Shown: positions 1-11,198, counted from the first letter of the stretch. The stretch is 64,000 nt of DNA from Dactylosporangium fulvum (GCF_025137375.1 NZ_CP073720.1:2566501-2630500), one strand, 5' to 3'. Notes: generated from the sequence alone by a model not told the origin. Made by a program: numbers and translations.

Positions 1-1092
1 GAAGAAGCAGTAGCCGTCCGCCCGGATCCCGCGCCGGGCGGCAACCTCGGCGAACATGTCGTCGAGCTTGCGGGGGTGGTACTCGCAGTGCGCGTACGCG
101 GTCAGCGCGGCGTCCGCGGCCCGGCGCAGGAACCGCTCGACGCTCTCCTCGTGGACCTGCTCCTCGGCGCACTCCAGCCGGAAGAGGGCGTTCTCGTTGA
201 AGGCGCCCACCAGCCCGCGGCTCGCCGGGCGGAAGCGGGTCGACACGATCATGCGGAGCACGCCCTCGGTTTCGCCGGTGTACGCGGCGAGCTGCAGCGC
301 GGTGGCGCCGAGCAGGACGGTCGCGGGTGGCACCCCGACGCGGGCGGCCAGGCCGTTGGTGGCGAGCGCCAGCGCGGGCGACTGGATCAGTCCCCAGTCG
401 AGGTTCGGTGCGCTGCCGTCACCGATGCGCTCGATCATGCTCGTCGGCATGCTGCCGAGGTGCTTCGCCCAGTACGCCAGCGCCTTGCTCTCGCGCCGCA
501 GCCCGATGGCGGACCGCTCGTACTCCAGCCGCTCGAGCGGCTGCTGCCCGGGCGCCACGACGACGGGCGGGTCTTCGAGCAAGTTGGCCAGGTCGCCGCG
601 GACGATGTTGAAGCTCCACCCGTCGACCGCCATGTGGCTGGCCGCGAGCAGGACCGTCAGCGGCCGGCCGTCGCGCAGCAGGACGGCTGCCCGTAACGGC
701 AGGTCGGCACCGATGTCGAACCACGGGCTGCGCAGGGCCTCGCCGAGCTCGGCGGCCGCCTCCTCGAGCCCCCGGTCACCGAGCTCGTGCACCTGGAGCG
801 GGATCCGGCCCTCGCCGAGGACACGCTGGATCGGTCCGTCGGGCGTGTCGACGTACACGGTGTGGAGCGAGTCGTGTCGTTCCACGAGCAGGCGCAGGGT
901 GGCGAGCACGTCGCCGAGGCTCCGCCCGTCCGGGACGGGGCACCGGACGAGCAGGTTGAGGGTGGTGTCGTCGGGTGGCAGCCAGCGGAAGACGTCCCAG
1001 ATGGCGATCTGCGCCCAGATCAGCGGCCCTTCGGCCGGGCGACCGGTGCGGAACTCGACGCTGGTGGGGTGTGTGTCCAGGTTGTCGTCCAC
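1..1092 (-). CDS. Stand-alone NRPS-type condensation domain protein (3' end beyond window)
   Basis: The minus-strand frame is open from 1092 to the left edge (364 residues, no stop), so the C-terminus is missing. The protein resembles the condensation superfamily of non-ribosomal peptide synthetases, which join two acyl or aminoacyl thioesters. The core motif reads SHMAVDG (His153, Asp157). It fits HHxxxDG with the first His replaced by Ser while the catalytic second His and the Asp are kept. A later FNENALF stretch sits where these domains have their NTLP-like motif. No adenylation or carrier domain is visible. The GTG start at 1092 is chosen because AAGGAG lies at 1104-1099, 6 bases upstream; an ATG at 1119 is in frame but has no such site. 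The divergent ferredoxin suggests the edge of a specialised-metabolite locus (inference). Confidence 0.75.
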   Translation of the reverse strand, partial: MDDNLDTHPTSVEFRTGRPAEGPLIWAQIAIWDVFRWLPPDDTTLNLLVRCPVPDGRSLGDVLATLRLLVERHDSLHTVYVDTPDGPIQRVLGEGRIPLQVHELGDRGLEEAAAELGEALRSPWFDIGADLPLRAAVLLRDGRPLTVLLAASHMAVDGWSFNIVRGDLANLLEDPPVVVAPGQQPLERLEYERSAIGLRRESKALAYWAKHLGSMPTSMIERIGDGSAPNLDWGLIQSPALALATNGLAARVGVPPATVLLGATALQLAAYTGETEGVLRMIVSTRFRPASRGLVGAFNENALFRLECAEEQVHEESVERFLRRAADAALTAYAHCEYHPRKLDDMFAEVAARRGIRADGYCFF

Positions 1093-1131
1093 CGGATGCT
1101 CCTTCTGCCGAACGATCATCCTGCCGAGCAC

Positions 1132-1176
1132 CAACTGACTGATCATCAACCGACTGATCACCAACCGGCTGATCAC
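1132..1176. repeat. Three 15-bp direct repeats in the leader of the condensation gene
   Basis: Three tandem units of the form CAACYGRCTGATCAY lie at 1132-1146, 1147-1161 and 1162-1176. They sit between the proposed promoter and the GTG start of the condensation gene. The regular spacing would suit a multimeric regulator, but no family can be assigned. Confidence 0.6.
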
Positions 1177-1199
1177 CCAACTGGCGGTGAGCGATCCCA

Positions 1200-1228
1200 A
1201 GGCTACGGTCGGGGTACAAAATTTTCAA
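1200..1228 (-). promoter_or_regulatory. Candidate sigma-70 type promoter for the condensation gene
   Basis: On the minus strand TTGAAA (1228-1223) is followed after exactly 17 bases by TAGCCT (1205-1200). This lies within an unusually AT-rich patch (about 1212-1270), upstream of the 15-bp repeats. Prediction by eye only. Confidence 0.4.
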
Positions 1229-1338
1229 TTGCTCGTCGGAAACATGAGGATTGGGGTAGAAAACTTGCTGTGCGCACGTTCCGGGCCGACTGTCGCGGTG
1301 GGGCAGCGAGCAGTGGCGGGGTTCGATAGGTTGGGCGC

Positions 1339-1554
1339 ATGTGGCGGATCACCGTGGATCACACCTGCATCGGAACCGGCAGCTGCGTCGGGATCGCACC
1401 CTCGCGGTTCGAGCTCGACGACGCCGCCGGCTGCTCGCATCCCGTGACGCCGGACGTGGAGCCCGACGAGGCGATCCTCGACGCGGTCGCCTCGTGCCCG
1501 ATGGAGGCGATCTCCGTCGTCGACCTGACCACCGGGGAGCCGGTCGAGGTCTGA
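1339..1554 (+). CDS. Small 3Fe-4S type ferredoxin
   Basis: A 71-residue acidic protein with Cys10, Cys16 and Cys53-Pro54 in the spacing of the short bacterial ferredoxins that pass electrons to cytochrome P450s. The motif is CIGTGSC, then APSRFELDD, then SCPMEAI. The position that would complete a 4Fe-4S site is Gly12, which argues for a 3Fe-4S cluster. A further Cys32 lies in a variable loop. Cytosolic electron carrier. No P450 lies next to it, so its partner may lie left of the window. ATG start. It is divergent from the condensation gene, with about 250 bp of shared, partly AT-rich upstream DNA. Confidence 0.85.
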   Translation: MWRITVDHTCIGTGSCVGIAPSRFELDDAAGCSHPVTPDVEPDEAILDAVASCPMEAISVVDLTTGEPVEV

Positions 1555-1584
1555 GCCCGTGGGCGCCGGGCGGGAGCTGGCGCC

Positions 1585-2672
1585 TCAGCCCTCCCCGTGA
1601 AACGCCCTCAGCAGCGCCTCCGCCGCCTGGCCGGGGGTCATCGAGCCGGCGAGGACCTGGCGCTCCACGTCGGGGGCCAGTGCCTTCACGGCCTCGTTGG
1701 TGCGCAGGCTGTCGAGCAGCGCGTCGCGCGCCATCGACCAGACCCAGCCGAGCTGCTGGCGCTGCCGCCGGCGCTCGAGCTCGCCGGTGCGCTGCAGCGA
1801 CTCGTGATGCCGTTCGAGCTGCTGCCACAGCTCCGGCAGGCCGGCCCCGGTGAGCCCGCTGCAGGTCACCACGGGCGTCTGCCAGGCGTCGGCCCTGTCA
1901 GGAGCCCTGTCAGAAGCCCTATCTGAAGCCCTGTCGGCGGCCTTGTCAGGAGCCTTGTCGGGAGCTTTCTCCGGTGCTCTCTCCGCAGCCGGCGGGCGCA
2001 GCAGGCGCAGCGCGCCGGCCAGTTCCCGCGCCGCCTTCCGGGCGTCGGCCTCGTGCGGGCCGTCGGCCTTGTTCACCGCGATCACGTCGGCGAGCTCCAG
2101 CACGCCCTTCTTGATGCCTTGCAGCTGATCGCCGGTCCGCGCGAGCGCCAGCAGCAGGAACGAGTCGACCATCTCGGCGACCGTCGTCTCCGACTGGCCC
2201 ACGCCGACGGTCTCGACGAGCACGACGTCGTACCCGGCCGCCTCCACGATCAGCATCGCCTCACGCGTCGCCCGCGCGACGCCGCCGAGGGTGCCGGACG
2301 TCGGCGACGGCCGTACGAACGCCGCGGGATCCGTCGCCAGCCGGGTCATCCGCGTCTTGTCGCCCAGGATGCTGCCGCCGGTGCGGGTCGACGACGGGTC
2401 GACCGCGAGCACCGCGACCCGGTGCCCGGCGGCGGTCAGATGCGTGCCGAGGGCGTCGATGAACGTCGACTTGCCGACGCCGGGCACGCCGGTCACCCCG
2501 ACCCGCCGCGCCCGGCTCGCGGTGCCGCCCGCGTGCGGCGCCAGCGCGACGAGCAGCTCCTGGCCCATTGCCCGATGGTCGGGCCGGGTCGACTCGACGA
2601 GCGTGATCGCCCGGGCGAGCCACGCGCGGTGCGCGGGCCCGTCCCGGTCGAGCACCCCGTCGACGTACTCGG

Positions 2673-2676
<4 letters not shown>
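1585..2676 (-). CDS. meaB: MeaB/ArgK family GTPase chaperone of methylmalonyl-CoA mutase
   Basis: G3E-family P-loop GTPase that gates cofactor loading and protects methylmalonyl-CoA mutase from inactivation. Visible are the Walker [10 protein letters not shown] (Lys about 69), [21 protein letters not shown] and the base-specificity motif NKAD. It is last in the mutA-mutB-meaB operon. No ATG or GTG lies at the expected start. A CTG at 2676 overlaps the mutB stop as CTGA, in the place where ATGA or GTGA couplings occur elsewhere in this window. A GTG at 2655 is the alternative (356 residues). Residues about 230-262 are a (D/E)(K/R)A(P/S) repeat, absent from typical family members and encoded by eight 12-bp units. 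Confidence 0.9.
1892..1987. repeat. Eight 12-bp units inside meaB
   Basis: Variants of GCCCTGTCAGGA repeat eight times in register with the codons and encode a charged (D/E)(K/R)A(P/S) linker. The third to eighth copies are diverged. The insert falls after the NKAD motif, outside the nucleotide-binding core. Confidence 0.85.
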
Positions 2677-4840
<2,164 letters not shown>

Positions 4841-4844
<4 letters not shown>

Positions 4845-6943
4845 TGTGCCGTCCCTCCCAGGTCCTGTACTCCCAGATCGCTATGCGTCTGCCGCAGTAC
4901 CCGCAGTGCGTCGCAGCCCGCGTACAGGTAGTCGTCGACGCCGTCGTAGCCCGCGCTGCCGGCTTCGTCGTCCCGGCCTTTGGGCGGCCGGCCGGCGAGC
5001 CAGACCTTCTGTGCCCCCTGCGCCTTGAGCCGGCGGGCTGTCACCGCCGCCTCCTCCTGGTAGGAGCGGTCCGAGCCGCAGATGCACACGACCTTGGCCG
5101 TCGCCCCGTCCGGCCGGCCCGTTGTCTCTTCCGGCCGGCCTGTCATCGCGTCCAGTCCACTTTGGACGGTCCTGATGCCGCCCACCGCGAACAGGTTGGC
5201 GGCGAACGAGGCGCGCGCGGAGTGGGCCGCGGGCGGGCCGAGCGTCACCAGGGTCACCGTCGGGGTCTCGCCGTCCGCCCCGGCGGCGTCCGCGGCGTCC
5301 CTGAGGAGTTCGAAGCTCTGCGCGTACCATCGCCGCGGCAATCCTCCCGAAGGAGGCAACGGCGCCGGGGCACGCTGCGGTCGGCGCTCCTCGAGGAGCG
5401 GGAACTCCGACACGCCGGTGATCGGGTCGCGGCGGTGCGCGAGATTGTCGGCCCGGCGCTGCCAGGTGGCTTCGATCCGGTCGGCGACGAGCCCGCTGTC
5501 GAGCGCGGCGCGCATCCCTCCGGCCCGCTCGACCTCGGTGAAGACGTCCCAGGCGGCGTGTGCGAGGGCGTCGGTGAGCGACTCGACGTACCAGGACCCG
5601 CCGGCCGGGTCGAGGACCCGCGCGACGTTCGCCTCCTCGACGATCAGCGACTGCGTGTTGCGCGCGATCCGCCGCGAGAACCCGTCGGGCAGGCCGAGCC
5701 GCGCGTCGAACGGCTGGACGGTGACCGCGTCGGCGCCACCCACCCCGGCGGCGAAGCAGGCGATCGTGGTGCGCAGCAGGTTCCCCCACGGGTCGCGGGC
5801 GGTCATCATGGCGTCGCTGGTGACCGCGTGCTGCACCTGGGCGCCGAGGTGCGGCACCTCGCAGACCTGCGCGATCCGGGCCCAGATCCGCCGCGCGGCG
5901 CGCAGCTTGGCGATGGTGGCGAACTGGTCGGCGGTGGCCGCGTAGCGGAACTCCAGTTGCCGCAGGGCCATCCCGGTGCTGAGGCCGGCGTCGACGAGCG
6001 CCCGCAGGTACGCGACGCCCGTGGCCGCCGCGAACCCCAGCTCCTCGGCGTCACTCCCACCCGCGTCGTGGTACGGGGTCGCGTCGACGGTGGCGACCCG
6101 CAGCCCGGCGGCGACGTTTCCGGCGGCGATGTTTCCGGCGGCGATCCCGGCGGCGACGTTTCCGGCCGCGCCCTCCCCGGCGGCGGCCGCTTTCCGGGCC
6201 AGGCGGCCGAGCATGCCGAGGTCGGCGGGCTCGCCGGTGCGTGCCTGCCAGCCCAGCGGGTCGGCGCCCAGATTGCCGAGTTTCTCCTCACTGGGCAGAC
6301 CGAGGAAGACCTCCGCGGCGGCCTCGGTGTCGGCGCCGTTGTCGAGGACGACGGCCGCGAGGTTGAGATGTACCCCGTCGAGCGCCTCGGGCAGGTCGGC
6401 GGGGGCGATCCCGGCGAGCCAGATCGACGTGGCACCGTTTTCCAGGTCGGCGAGGACCGCCTCGCGGGTGGCCTTGGCGTCGGGATCGGCGTGCCGCTGG
6501 CGGATGTCCCACGGGCCGTTGGCGGCCCGCCCCCCGCGGATGAACGGCGAGTGCCCCGGGAGCCCGGCCGCGGGAGCCCGGTCGGCGGCCGTGTAGAGCG
6601 GCTTGATCCGCACCCCGCTGTAGTCGACGGTGGCGAGGAGTTCGTCGACGTCCTCCGGCGAGGTGTCGTCCCCGGCGGCCCCCGACTTGCGCAGCACACC
6701 CAGCGCCAGCCGCTGCCACTCCCGCAGGTCGGCGGCGGGGAAGTCCGCGGCCAGCCGCAGATCCGGCCGCTGCGGCGGCTCGACCAGCTGCGGCTGCTCA
6801 GCGGCGCGCGGCGGTTCGGCGGCGTCCAGTTGTGCGGCGGCGTGCGCCGCCTCAGACCTGTCGGACGGCTCGGCCGTGCGCGGCGGTTCTGCTGCTTCAG
6901 GCGAATGTGCCATGTCAGGCGGCTCCGGCATGTGCTCTGACAC
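4841..6943 (-). CDS. mutA: Methylmalonyl-CoA mutase small subunit
   Basis: A 700-residue partner of MutB in the heterodimeric mutase. It shares the barrel fold ([17 protein letters not shown] and [11 protein letters not shown] are visible) but lacks the DxHxxG cobalamin ligand motif, as is usual for the small subunit. The first 55 residues are a Pro/Ala/Glu-rich low-complexity extension. A Gly/Ala/Asn repeat ([17 protein letters not shown]) lies mid-protein at about 6107-6172, encoded by roughly 15-bp units. The start is uncertain: GTG at 6943, or ATG at 6931 or 6913. None has a clear Shine-Dalgarno site. First gene of the mutA-mutB-meaB operon. Confidence 0.93.
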
Positions 6944-7148
6944 CGTTCATGAAACGGATGTTAAAGGCGTGTGACAGCGAACGAATCCGCGTTGTGACAA
7001 CCTCCACCATCGAATATCTCACCGATTGACAGGCATCGCCCCGTGTACGTCCGGATGCCTAGTGCTTTCTCTCGGATTGCCTTCCGGCCGCGGCGCCGAC
7101 CCGCTGATCCGCTCCTGACCTGTGGCGGAGCGACCGTGTCCGGTGGTG
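6944..7148. promoter_or_regulatory. Upstream region of the mutase operon with small palindromes
   Basis: Non-coding. It contains GTTGTGACAAC (6991-7001, perfect 5-1-5 inverted repeat) and CCGTT-CATGA-AACGG (6943-6957) next to the mutA start. Both are candidate operator half-sites for control of the mutase operon. No convincing -35/-10 pair was seen. Confidence 0.35.
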
Positions 7149-7300
7149 GCGGTTGCGTCCACGCGCAGCCCGGAACTGCGGCCCCGCCCCTCGGCGGCCG
7201 GTCGGTGCGGGAAGCACAGCGAGCGCTTCGCCAGGCCGTCGACCGTGAACTGAAGTAGACGGCCATCAGCGGGTTGACGAACAGCTTGCTGCCGCGGGTG
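7149..7300. repeat. Degraded second copy of the DUF1152 3' region
   Basis: Bases 7149-7213 closely match 11207-11265, and 7216-7300 closely match 11363-11448. The roughly 95 bp between those blocks is missing. The second block corresponds to the coding 3' part of the DUF1152 gene and has lost one A. No function is left, so this is a scar of duplication followed by deletion. The rest of 6944-7353 contains no gene. Confidence 0.8.
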
Positions 7301-7353
7301 ACGAGCGCACCGCGACGCTGCGTGCACGCGACGGCAACGGGTACGGTCGCCCG

Positions 7354-8352
7354 GTGACCGACGACGACACCTTCGCCCAGCAGGTCGAACAGCACCGGCG
7401 CGAGCTGCGGGTGCACTGCTACCGCATGCTCGGGTCGTTCGACGAGGCCGAAGACCTGGTGCAGGAGGTGTTCCTGCGGGCGTGGCGCGGGCGGGACGGG
7501 TTCGCCGGGCGGTCGTCACTGCGCACTTGGCTCTACCGGATCGCCACCAACGCCTGCCTCGACGCGCTCGACGGCCGGAAGCGGCGCCTGCTGCCCGATC
7601 AGGCCGGGCCGCCGGTCGGGGCCGGGCAGCCGGCGGGCGAGGGCGACGCCGGTCCGTGGCTGCAGCCGTTCCCCGACCACCTGTGGGAGCCGGCCGCGCC
7701 GAGCGCGGACGAGCCCGAGACGGCGGTCGTCGCGAGAGAGACGCTGGAACTGGCGTTCCTCGCCGCGATGCAGCACCTGCCGCCCCGGCAGCGCGCCGCG
7801 GTGATCCTGTGCGACGTGCTCGGCTGGCCGCCCCGGCAGACCGCGGAGGCCCTCGACGGCAGCGTCGCGTCGGTCAACAGCGCGCTGCAGCGGGCCCGGG
7901 CCACGCTGCGCGAGCACCTGCCGGCGGGCCGGGCCGACTGGGCGCCGTCCGCGCCGCCGAGCGAGGAGGATCGGCGGGTGCTGCGCCGGTACATGGCCGC
8001 GGTCGACCGGGGCGACCTCGACGAGGTCGCCGAGCTGCTGGCGCAGGACGTGCGCGCGACGATGCCGCCCTACCCGGAGTGGTTCGCCGACCGCGAGTCG
8101 GTCGTCGCGGCGCTGGCGGCCACCTGGGACGCCGGCTCGCCGGACTACATCGGGGCGATGCGCGTGGTCGCCACGAGCGCCAACGGGCAGCTCGCCGCGG
8201 CCAGCTACCGGCGGCCGCCCGGTGGGCAGGTCTTCGAGCCGTTCGGGATCGGGCTGCTGCGGGTGCGGGACGGCCGGATCAGCGAGATCGTCGCTTTCCA
8301 CGAGCCGGCGCTCTTCCCGGCGTTCGGTCTGCCGCCGCGCCTGGATCGATGA
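7354..8352 (+). CDS. ECF-type RNA polymerase sigma factor with C-terminal SnoaL-like domain
   Basis: A 332-residue sigma-70 family protein of the extended ECF type (TIGR02960/SigG-like). The sigma2 region has YRMLGSFDEAEDLVQEVFLRAW and TWLYRIATNACLD. The sigma4 region has LPPRQRAAVILCDVLGWPPRQTAEAL followed by SVNSALQRAR. The C-terminal part from about residue 205 resembles a SnoaL/NTF2-like fold (MAAVDRGDLDEVAELL, then a stretch ending in FHEPALFPAFGLP). Such extensions modulate activity in place of an anti-sigma factor. GTG start. No anti-sigma gene is adjacent. The following RibD-like reductase may be a target (inference). The stop codon lies in a tandem repeat. Confidence 0.88.
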   Translation: MTDDDTFAQQVEQHRRELRVHCYRMLGSFDEAEDLVQEVFLRAWRGRDGFAGRSSLRTWLYRIATNACLDALDGRKRRLLPDQAGPPVGAGQPAGEGDAGPWLQPFPDHLWEPAAPSADEPETAVVARETLELAFLAAMQHLPPRQRAAVILCDVLGWPPRQTAEALDGSVASVNSALQRARATLREHLPAGRADWAPSAPPSEEDRRVLRRYMAAVDRGDLDEVAELLAQDVRATMPPYPEWFADRESVVAALAATWDAGSPDYIGAMRVVATSANGQLAAASYRRPPGGQVFEPFGIGLLRVRDGRISEIVAFHEPALFPAFGLPPRLDR

Positions 8353-8383
8353 GACCCGACCGATGAGACCTGACCGATGAGGT
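8347..8383 (+). repeat. 14-bp tandem repeat carrying the stop codon
   Basis: Units CGATGAGACCCGAC (8347-8360), CGATGAGACCTGAC (8361-8374) and a partial CGATGAGGT. The sigma-factor stop is the TGA of the first unit. The 14-bp period puts the next TGAs in the other frames. Confidence 0.85.
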
Positions 8384-8440
8384 TTCGCGGTGGTTGCCGT
8401 CTGCACGAGTACGAGAAGCGATCACCGCGAGGAGAACGGC

Positions 8441-9004
8441 ATGAGCGACTTCGCACCACAGACCGCCGACGGCAAGGTCCTGTGGCACTTCACCATGTCC
8501 CTGGACGGATTCGTGGCCGGGCCCGACCACGACATGAGCTGGATGATGACCGGAATCTCGATGCAGCCCGGCCTGGTCGACGGGTACGTCACGACGACCG
8601 GCGCGGTGCTCGGTGGCCGGCGCGGCTGGGATGCGTTCCCCGGCGCCGACAACGTCTACGGCGGAGCCTTCACCGGGCCGGTCTTCGTGATGACCCACCA
8701 CCCGGAGGACGCCGAGCCGGCCGACCGCGTCACGTTCCTCGACTGCGACCTGGCCGAGGCGGTGCGGATCGCGCTGGCGGCGGCCGGCGGCAAGAACGTG
8801 GAGGTGCTGTCGCCGGACGTCGGCCGCCAGCTCCTCCAGCGGGGACTGCTCGACGAGATCGACCTGCACATCGCGCCGGTGCTGCTGGGGCAGGGCATCC
8901 GGCTGTACGAGCACCTCGGCGGCAGCCCGATCTACCTCCACCGCGTCGGCGCGGACGATCCGACGGCCGAGGTGAGCGTGCGGTACCGGCCGGCGACGAA
9001 GTAG
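8441..9004 (+). CDS. RibD C-terminal/dihydrofolate reductase-like protein
   Basis: A 187-residue single-domain protein of the RibD_C/DHFR-like NADPH-dependent reductase family. Family marks are LWHFTMSLDGFVAGP at the N-terminus, a GGRRGWD turn, FVMTHHPED, and the late segments LLQRGLLDEIDLHIAPVLLGQGIRLYEHL. The substrate is unknown; these proteins are often called general reductases. ATG at 8441 has a GAGGAG site 6 bases upstream. It follows the ECF sigma gene by 88 bp in the same direction and may be co-transcribed. Confidence 0.85.
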   Translation: MSDFAPQTADGKVLWHFTMSLDGFVAGPDHDMSWMMTGISMQPGLVDGYVTTTGAVLGGRRGWDAFPGADNVYGGAFTGPVFVMTHHPEDAEPADRVTFLDCDLAEAVRIALAAAGGKNVEVLSPDVGRQLLQRGLLDEIDLHIAPVLLGQGIRLYEHLGGSPIYLHRVGADDPTAEVSVRYRPATK

Positions 9005-9146
9005 CCGCACGCCGGTCCGGTGGCGGCCGCGCGTCGCCACCGGACCGGCATCCGGCGCCCGAACTCCTCGGCGATTTGGTGCACCGGCATCCGCTCGTGC
9101 ACGAGTAGGTCGCGGTGGACGACGTAGAGTAGCTCCCGAGCCGGGC

Positions 9147-9719
9147 ATGGGGCACAGTAGCCACATGCGCACGGGCTTCCCAAGGAGCGGACTCGAGTTC
9201 GGCGGAAACAACGTGCGGCCGATCCGCTGGTGGCCCTGGCTGGTCGCCGCCCTCATCTGCGGTTTGTTAGTCGGTCGTGAGCTCGGCACAACCGTGGGCG
9301 GTGTCGGGGGCGCACTTCTCGGCACGCTGATCGGTGCAGGTTTTGCACTGGCGATCGTCATGCACCCGATCAGGCAGCGCGACTATCGCTTCCCAGAACC
9401 TGCCGCGCTCCGCGTCGCACCCGACGGACTTCACGTCCATCTCGGCGAGCACGGCCGGTGGCGCCCAGGACGCTACCTTCACGTACCCTGGCCGGCCATC
9501 GCCCAACTGAACCTCGTCGAGGGCCCTCTCGCCGCGCTGACAAGCCCATCGCTGAACATCCGCCTCACGGCCGCAGGCCGCGCCATGATCGACCAACACT
9601 CCAGCGCAGCACGACGCCTCATCGGCGCCGATGGGTCACTGACCGTGCCGCAGATCGCCAGCATCGAGTTGCTCCACGCCCTGACGTACTACTCGGGCGG
9701 ACGATTCCACATCGGTTAG
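9147..9719 (+). CDS. Hypothetical membrane protein with two N-terminal helices
   Basis: A 190-residue protein of unknown function. Two adjacent hydrophobic helices (about residues 28-46 and 50-70, the second Gly-rich) precede a soluble C-terminal domain of about 115 residues with a Trp/Pro-rich start (RWRPGRYLHVPWPAI) and a mixed helix-rich end. No catalytic motif is recognised. The layout suggests a membrane-anchored cytosolic domain. An internal ATG at 9165 is an alternative start. It stands alone between the reductase and a repeat-rich gap. Confidence 0.6.
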   Translation: MGHSSHMRTGFPRSGLEFGGNNVRPIRWWPWLVAALICGLLVGRELGTTVGGVGGALLGTLIGAGFALAIVMHPIRQRDYRFPEPAALRVAPDGLHVHLGEHGRWRPGRYLHVPWPAIAQLNLVEGPLAALTSPSLNIRLTAAGRAMIDQHSSAARRLIGADGSLTVPQIASIELLHALTYYSGGRFHIG

Positions 9720-9737
9720 TGAGGCCAGGACAAAAAT

Positions 9738-9773
9738 GCCAGACCACGTGCCAGACCACGTGCCAGACCACTG
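9738..9773. repeat. Three 12-bp tandem units
   Basis: GCCAGACCACGT is repeated (last copy GCCAGACCACTG) beginning 18 bp after the stop of the upstream gene. The rest of 9720-10149 holds a hairpin, a terminator-like stem and no gene. Confidence 0.75.
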
Positions 9774-9828
9774 CCTGCTGCCTGCTGGTGCCTGCTGGAT
9801 CAGTGAGGGCTTTCCGTACGTCTTCAAG

Positions 9829-9848
9829 GCGGCCCGCAAGCGGGCCGC
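9829..9848. other. Perfect 9-bp hairpin with 2-base loop
   Basis: GCGGCCCGC-AA-GCGGGCCGC within the gap between the membrane protein and the TlpA-like gene. No T-run follows, so its role is unclear. Confidence 0.5.
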
Positions 9849-9936
9849 TGCGCGCCAGTTCGGGGCACGCCGCGCCTTGCCGCTTCGCTCCCGGCGCGGC
9901 GACCCCGGCTGGCGCGCTGGCCCGGCCGGGACACGC

Positions 9937-9977
9937 TGAAGCCCCGGACATCCTCACCACGAGGAGCCGGGGCTTCA
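9937..9977 (+). terminator. Terminator-like inverted repeat
   Basis: The 11-bp arms TGAAGCCCCGG (9937-9947) and CCGGGGCTTCA (9967-9977) pair perfectly around a 19-base loop. This is a plausible end for the 9147-9719 transcript. It lacks a long T-tract, as is common in high-GC actinobacteria. Confidence 0.55.
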
Positions 9978-10149
9978 TGTAGATCGGTGACTCTGTGTCT
10001 GAACAGCAGCTGCCAGCGCTACACGAAGCGTGATCCGGACGCGGAGCCGATCGGCGGCGCGCGTTCCGGCGGCGCGGCCCGGATGAGACGCAGGCGTGGG
10101 CTACGGTCTACACGAATTTCGAGAGGTGTATCGACCTCCAGGGGGCACG

Positions 10150-10740
10150 GTGTCCACACGTCGTCGCGTTGCTGCATGCACAATCGTCGCGGTCAGTATG
10201 GTGGCAGCGTGGTATTTGCAGCACACGGCTGCCGCAACCGGCCCGGAGGACAGTGCAGCGCGTCCCGCCGCTACCGCTATCCTCCAATTTCCGCCGGCGA
10301 GCCGTCAGGCCGCGCCGGCGTTGACCGGGCATCTCCTCGACACCAGCGCGTTTCGACTCGCCGAATGGCGCGGTTCCGTTGTGGTGGTCAACTTCTGGGC
10401 GTCCTGGTGTGCGCCCTGCGGTGACGAAGCACCGGACCTGCAGGCCGTCGTCGACGCCACGGCTGGCCTCAGCGTGCGCCTGCTTGGCGTGAACGTCAAC
10501 GATGACCGCGACGCGGCCAAGAAGTTTGTCGACGTCTATCATTTGACCTACCCGAGCCTGTTCGATCCGGCCGGTGAGATCCCGCTGATCTTTCCCGCGA
10601 TCTCGCCCCGCACGCTGCCAAACACCGTCGTCCTTGACCGGGCCGGCAACGTAGCAGCCGTCGCTCGCCGCAAAGTCACCCGCACCGAACTCGAGGCCGC
10701 TGTTCGAGCCCTTGCTGTGGAACCGGTGGCAACCAGGTGA
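10150..10740 (+). CDS. TlpA/ResA-type exported thioredoxin
   Basis: A 196-residue membrane-anchored thiol-disulfide oxidoreductase. An N-terminal hydrophobic anchor (about residues 9-25) follows basic residues and precedes a thioredoxin-like domain with the WASWCAPC motif (Cys87 and Cys90). The domain also has GVNVNDDRDAAKKFV and the cis-Pro region PRTLPNTVVLDRAG. Such proteins act outside the membrane, reducing cysteines in cytochrome or copper-protein maturation. The GTG start at 10150 has AGGGGG upstream; an earlier in-frame ATG at 10096 lacks this. No cytochrome-maturation genes are adjacent, so its client is unknown. Confidence 0.85.
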   Translation: MSTRRRVAACTIVAVSMVAAWYLQHTAAATGPEDSAARPAATAILQFPPASRQAAPALTGHLLDTSAFRLAEWRGSVVVVNFWASWCAPCGDEAPDLQAVVDATAGLSVRLLGVNVNDDRDAAKKFVDVYHLTYPSLFDPAGEIPLIFPAISPRTLPNTVVLDRAGNVAAVARRKVTRTELEAAVRALAVEPVATR

Positions 10741-10877
10741 CTGGCGGGCTTGACCGAGCACATGAACGCTGCCTCCGGCGGGTAGGGCCTCCGGTCCTAC
10801 GACCCGGATCGGGCCTCCGGCGGCCAGGGCTACTCGCCCTGGACCCGGCGCTCCGGGATGGCAAGACCCGCCGCGGC

Positions 10878-11198
10878 GCCGTCGCGGAGGACCTGCAGCG
10901 GGATGGTGACGGTGACCTGCGGGCGGTCGCCGCCGTGGTCGGGGAGCTCGCCGCAGGCCAGCGCGATGCGCATCAGGTCGACCAGGGCGTCGGCGCGCAG
11001 TTGGCGGGCGGTGGGCAGCGGGATGGGCCGGCCGTACGGCGAGGTGTGCGGCGGTGGCGCGCTGGATCAACGTGTGCACGGCGTCTTCGCGGGCCACGAG
11101 GTCCGCATCGGACCAGGCCCACGCGCCGGACGCCGGGCCCGTGCCGAGGGCCGCGTCGATCACTGTCAACACGTCGTCATCCACGCCCGAAACCTACG
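10878..11198 (-). pseudogene. Internally deleted copy of the DUF222/HNH gene
   Basis: Two blocks repeat the intact gene at 12369-13688. Bases 10878-11035 match 12846-13003, and 11039-11198 match about 13543-13702. The 539 bp between the blocks in the intact gene are missing. The N-terminal reading (GTG at 11184, residues DDDVLTVIDAALG) runs into a frameshift at the junction. The HNH nuclease half is absent. The near identity of the blocks points to recent duplication or gene conversion. About 140 bp on its left, to the TlpA gene, hold no gene. Confidence 0.85.

Noticed and set aside
7043..7258. 71-codon plus-strand frame between mutA and the sigma gene
   Set aside because: Lies largely over the degraded DUF1152 fragment and has no ribosome-binding site.
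9987..10424. 145-codon plus-strand frame before and over the TlpA-like gene
   Set aside because: Arg/Gly/Ser-rich, overlaps the well-supported thioredoxin gene in another frame.
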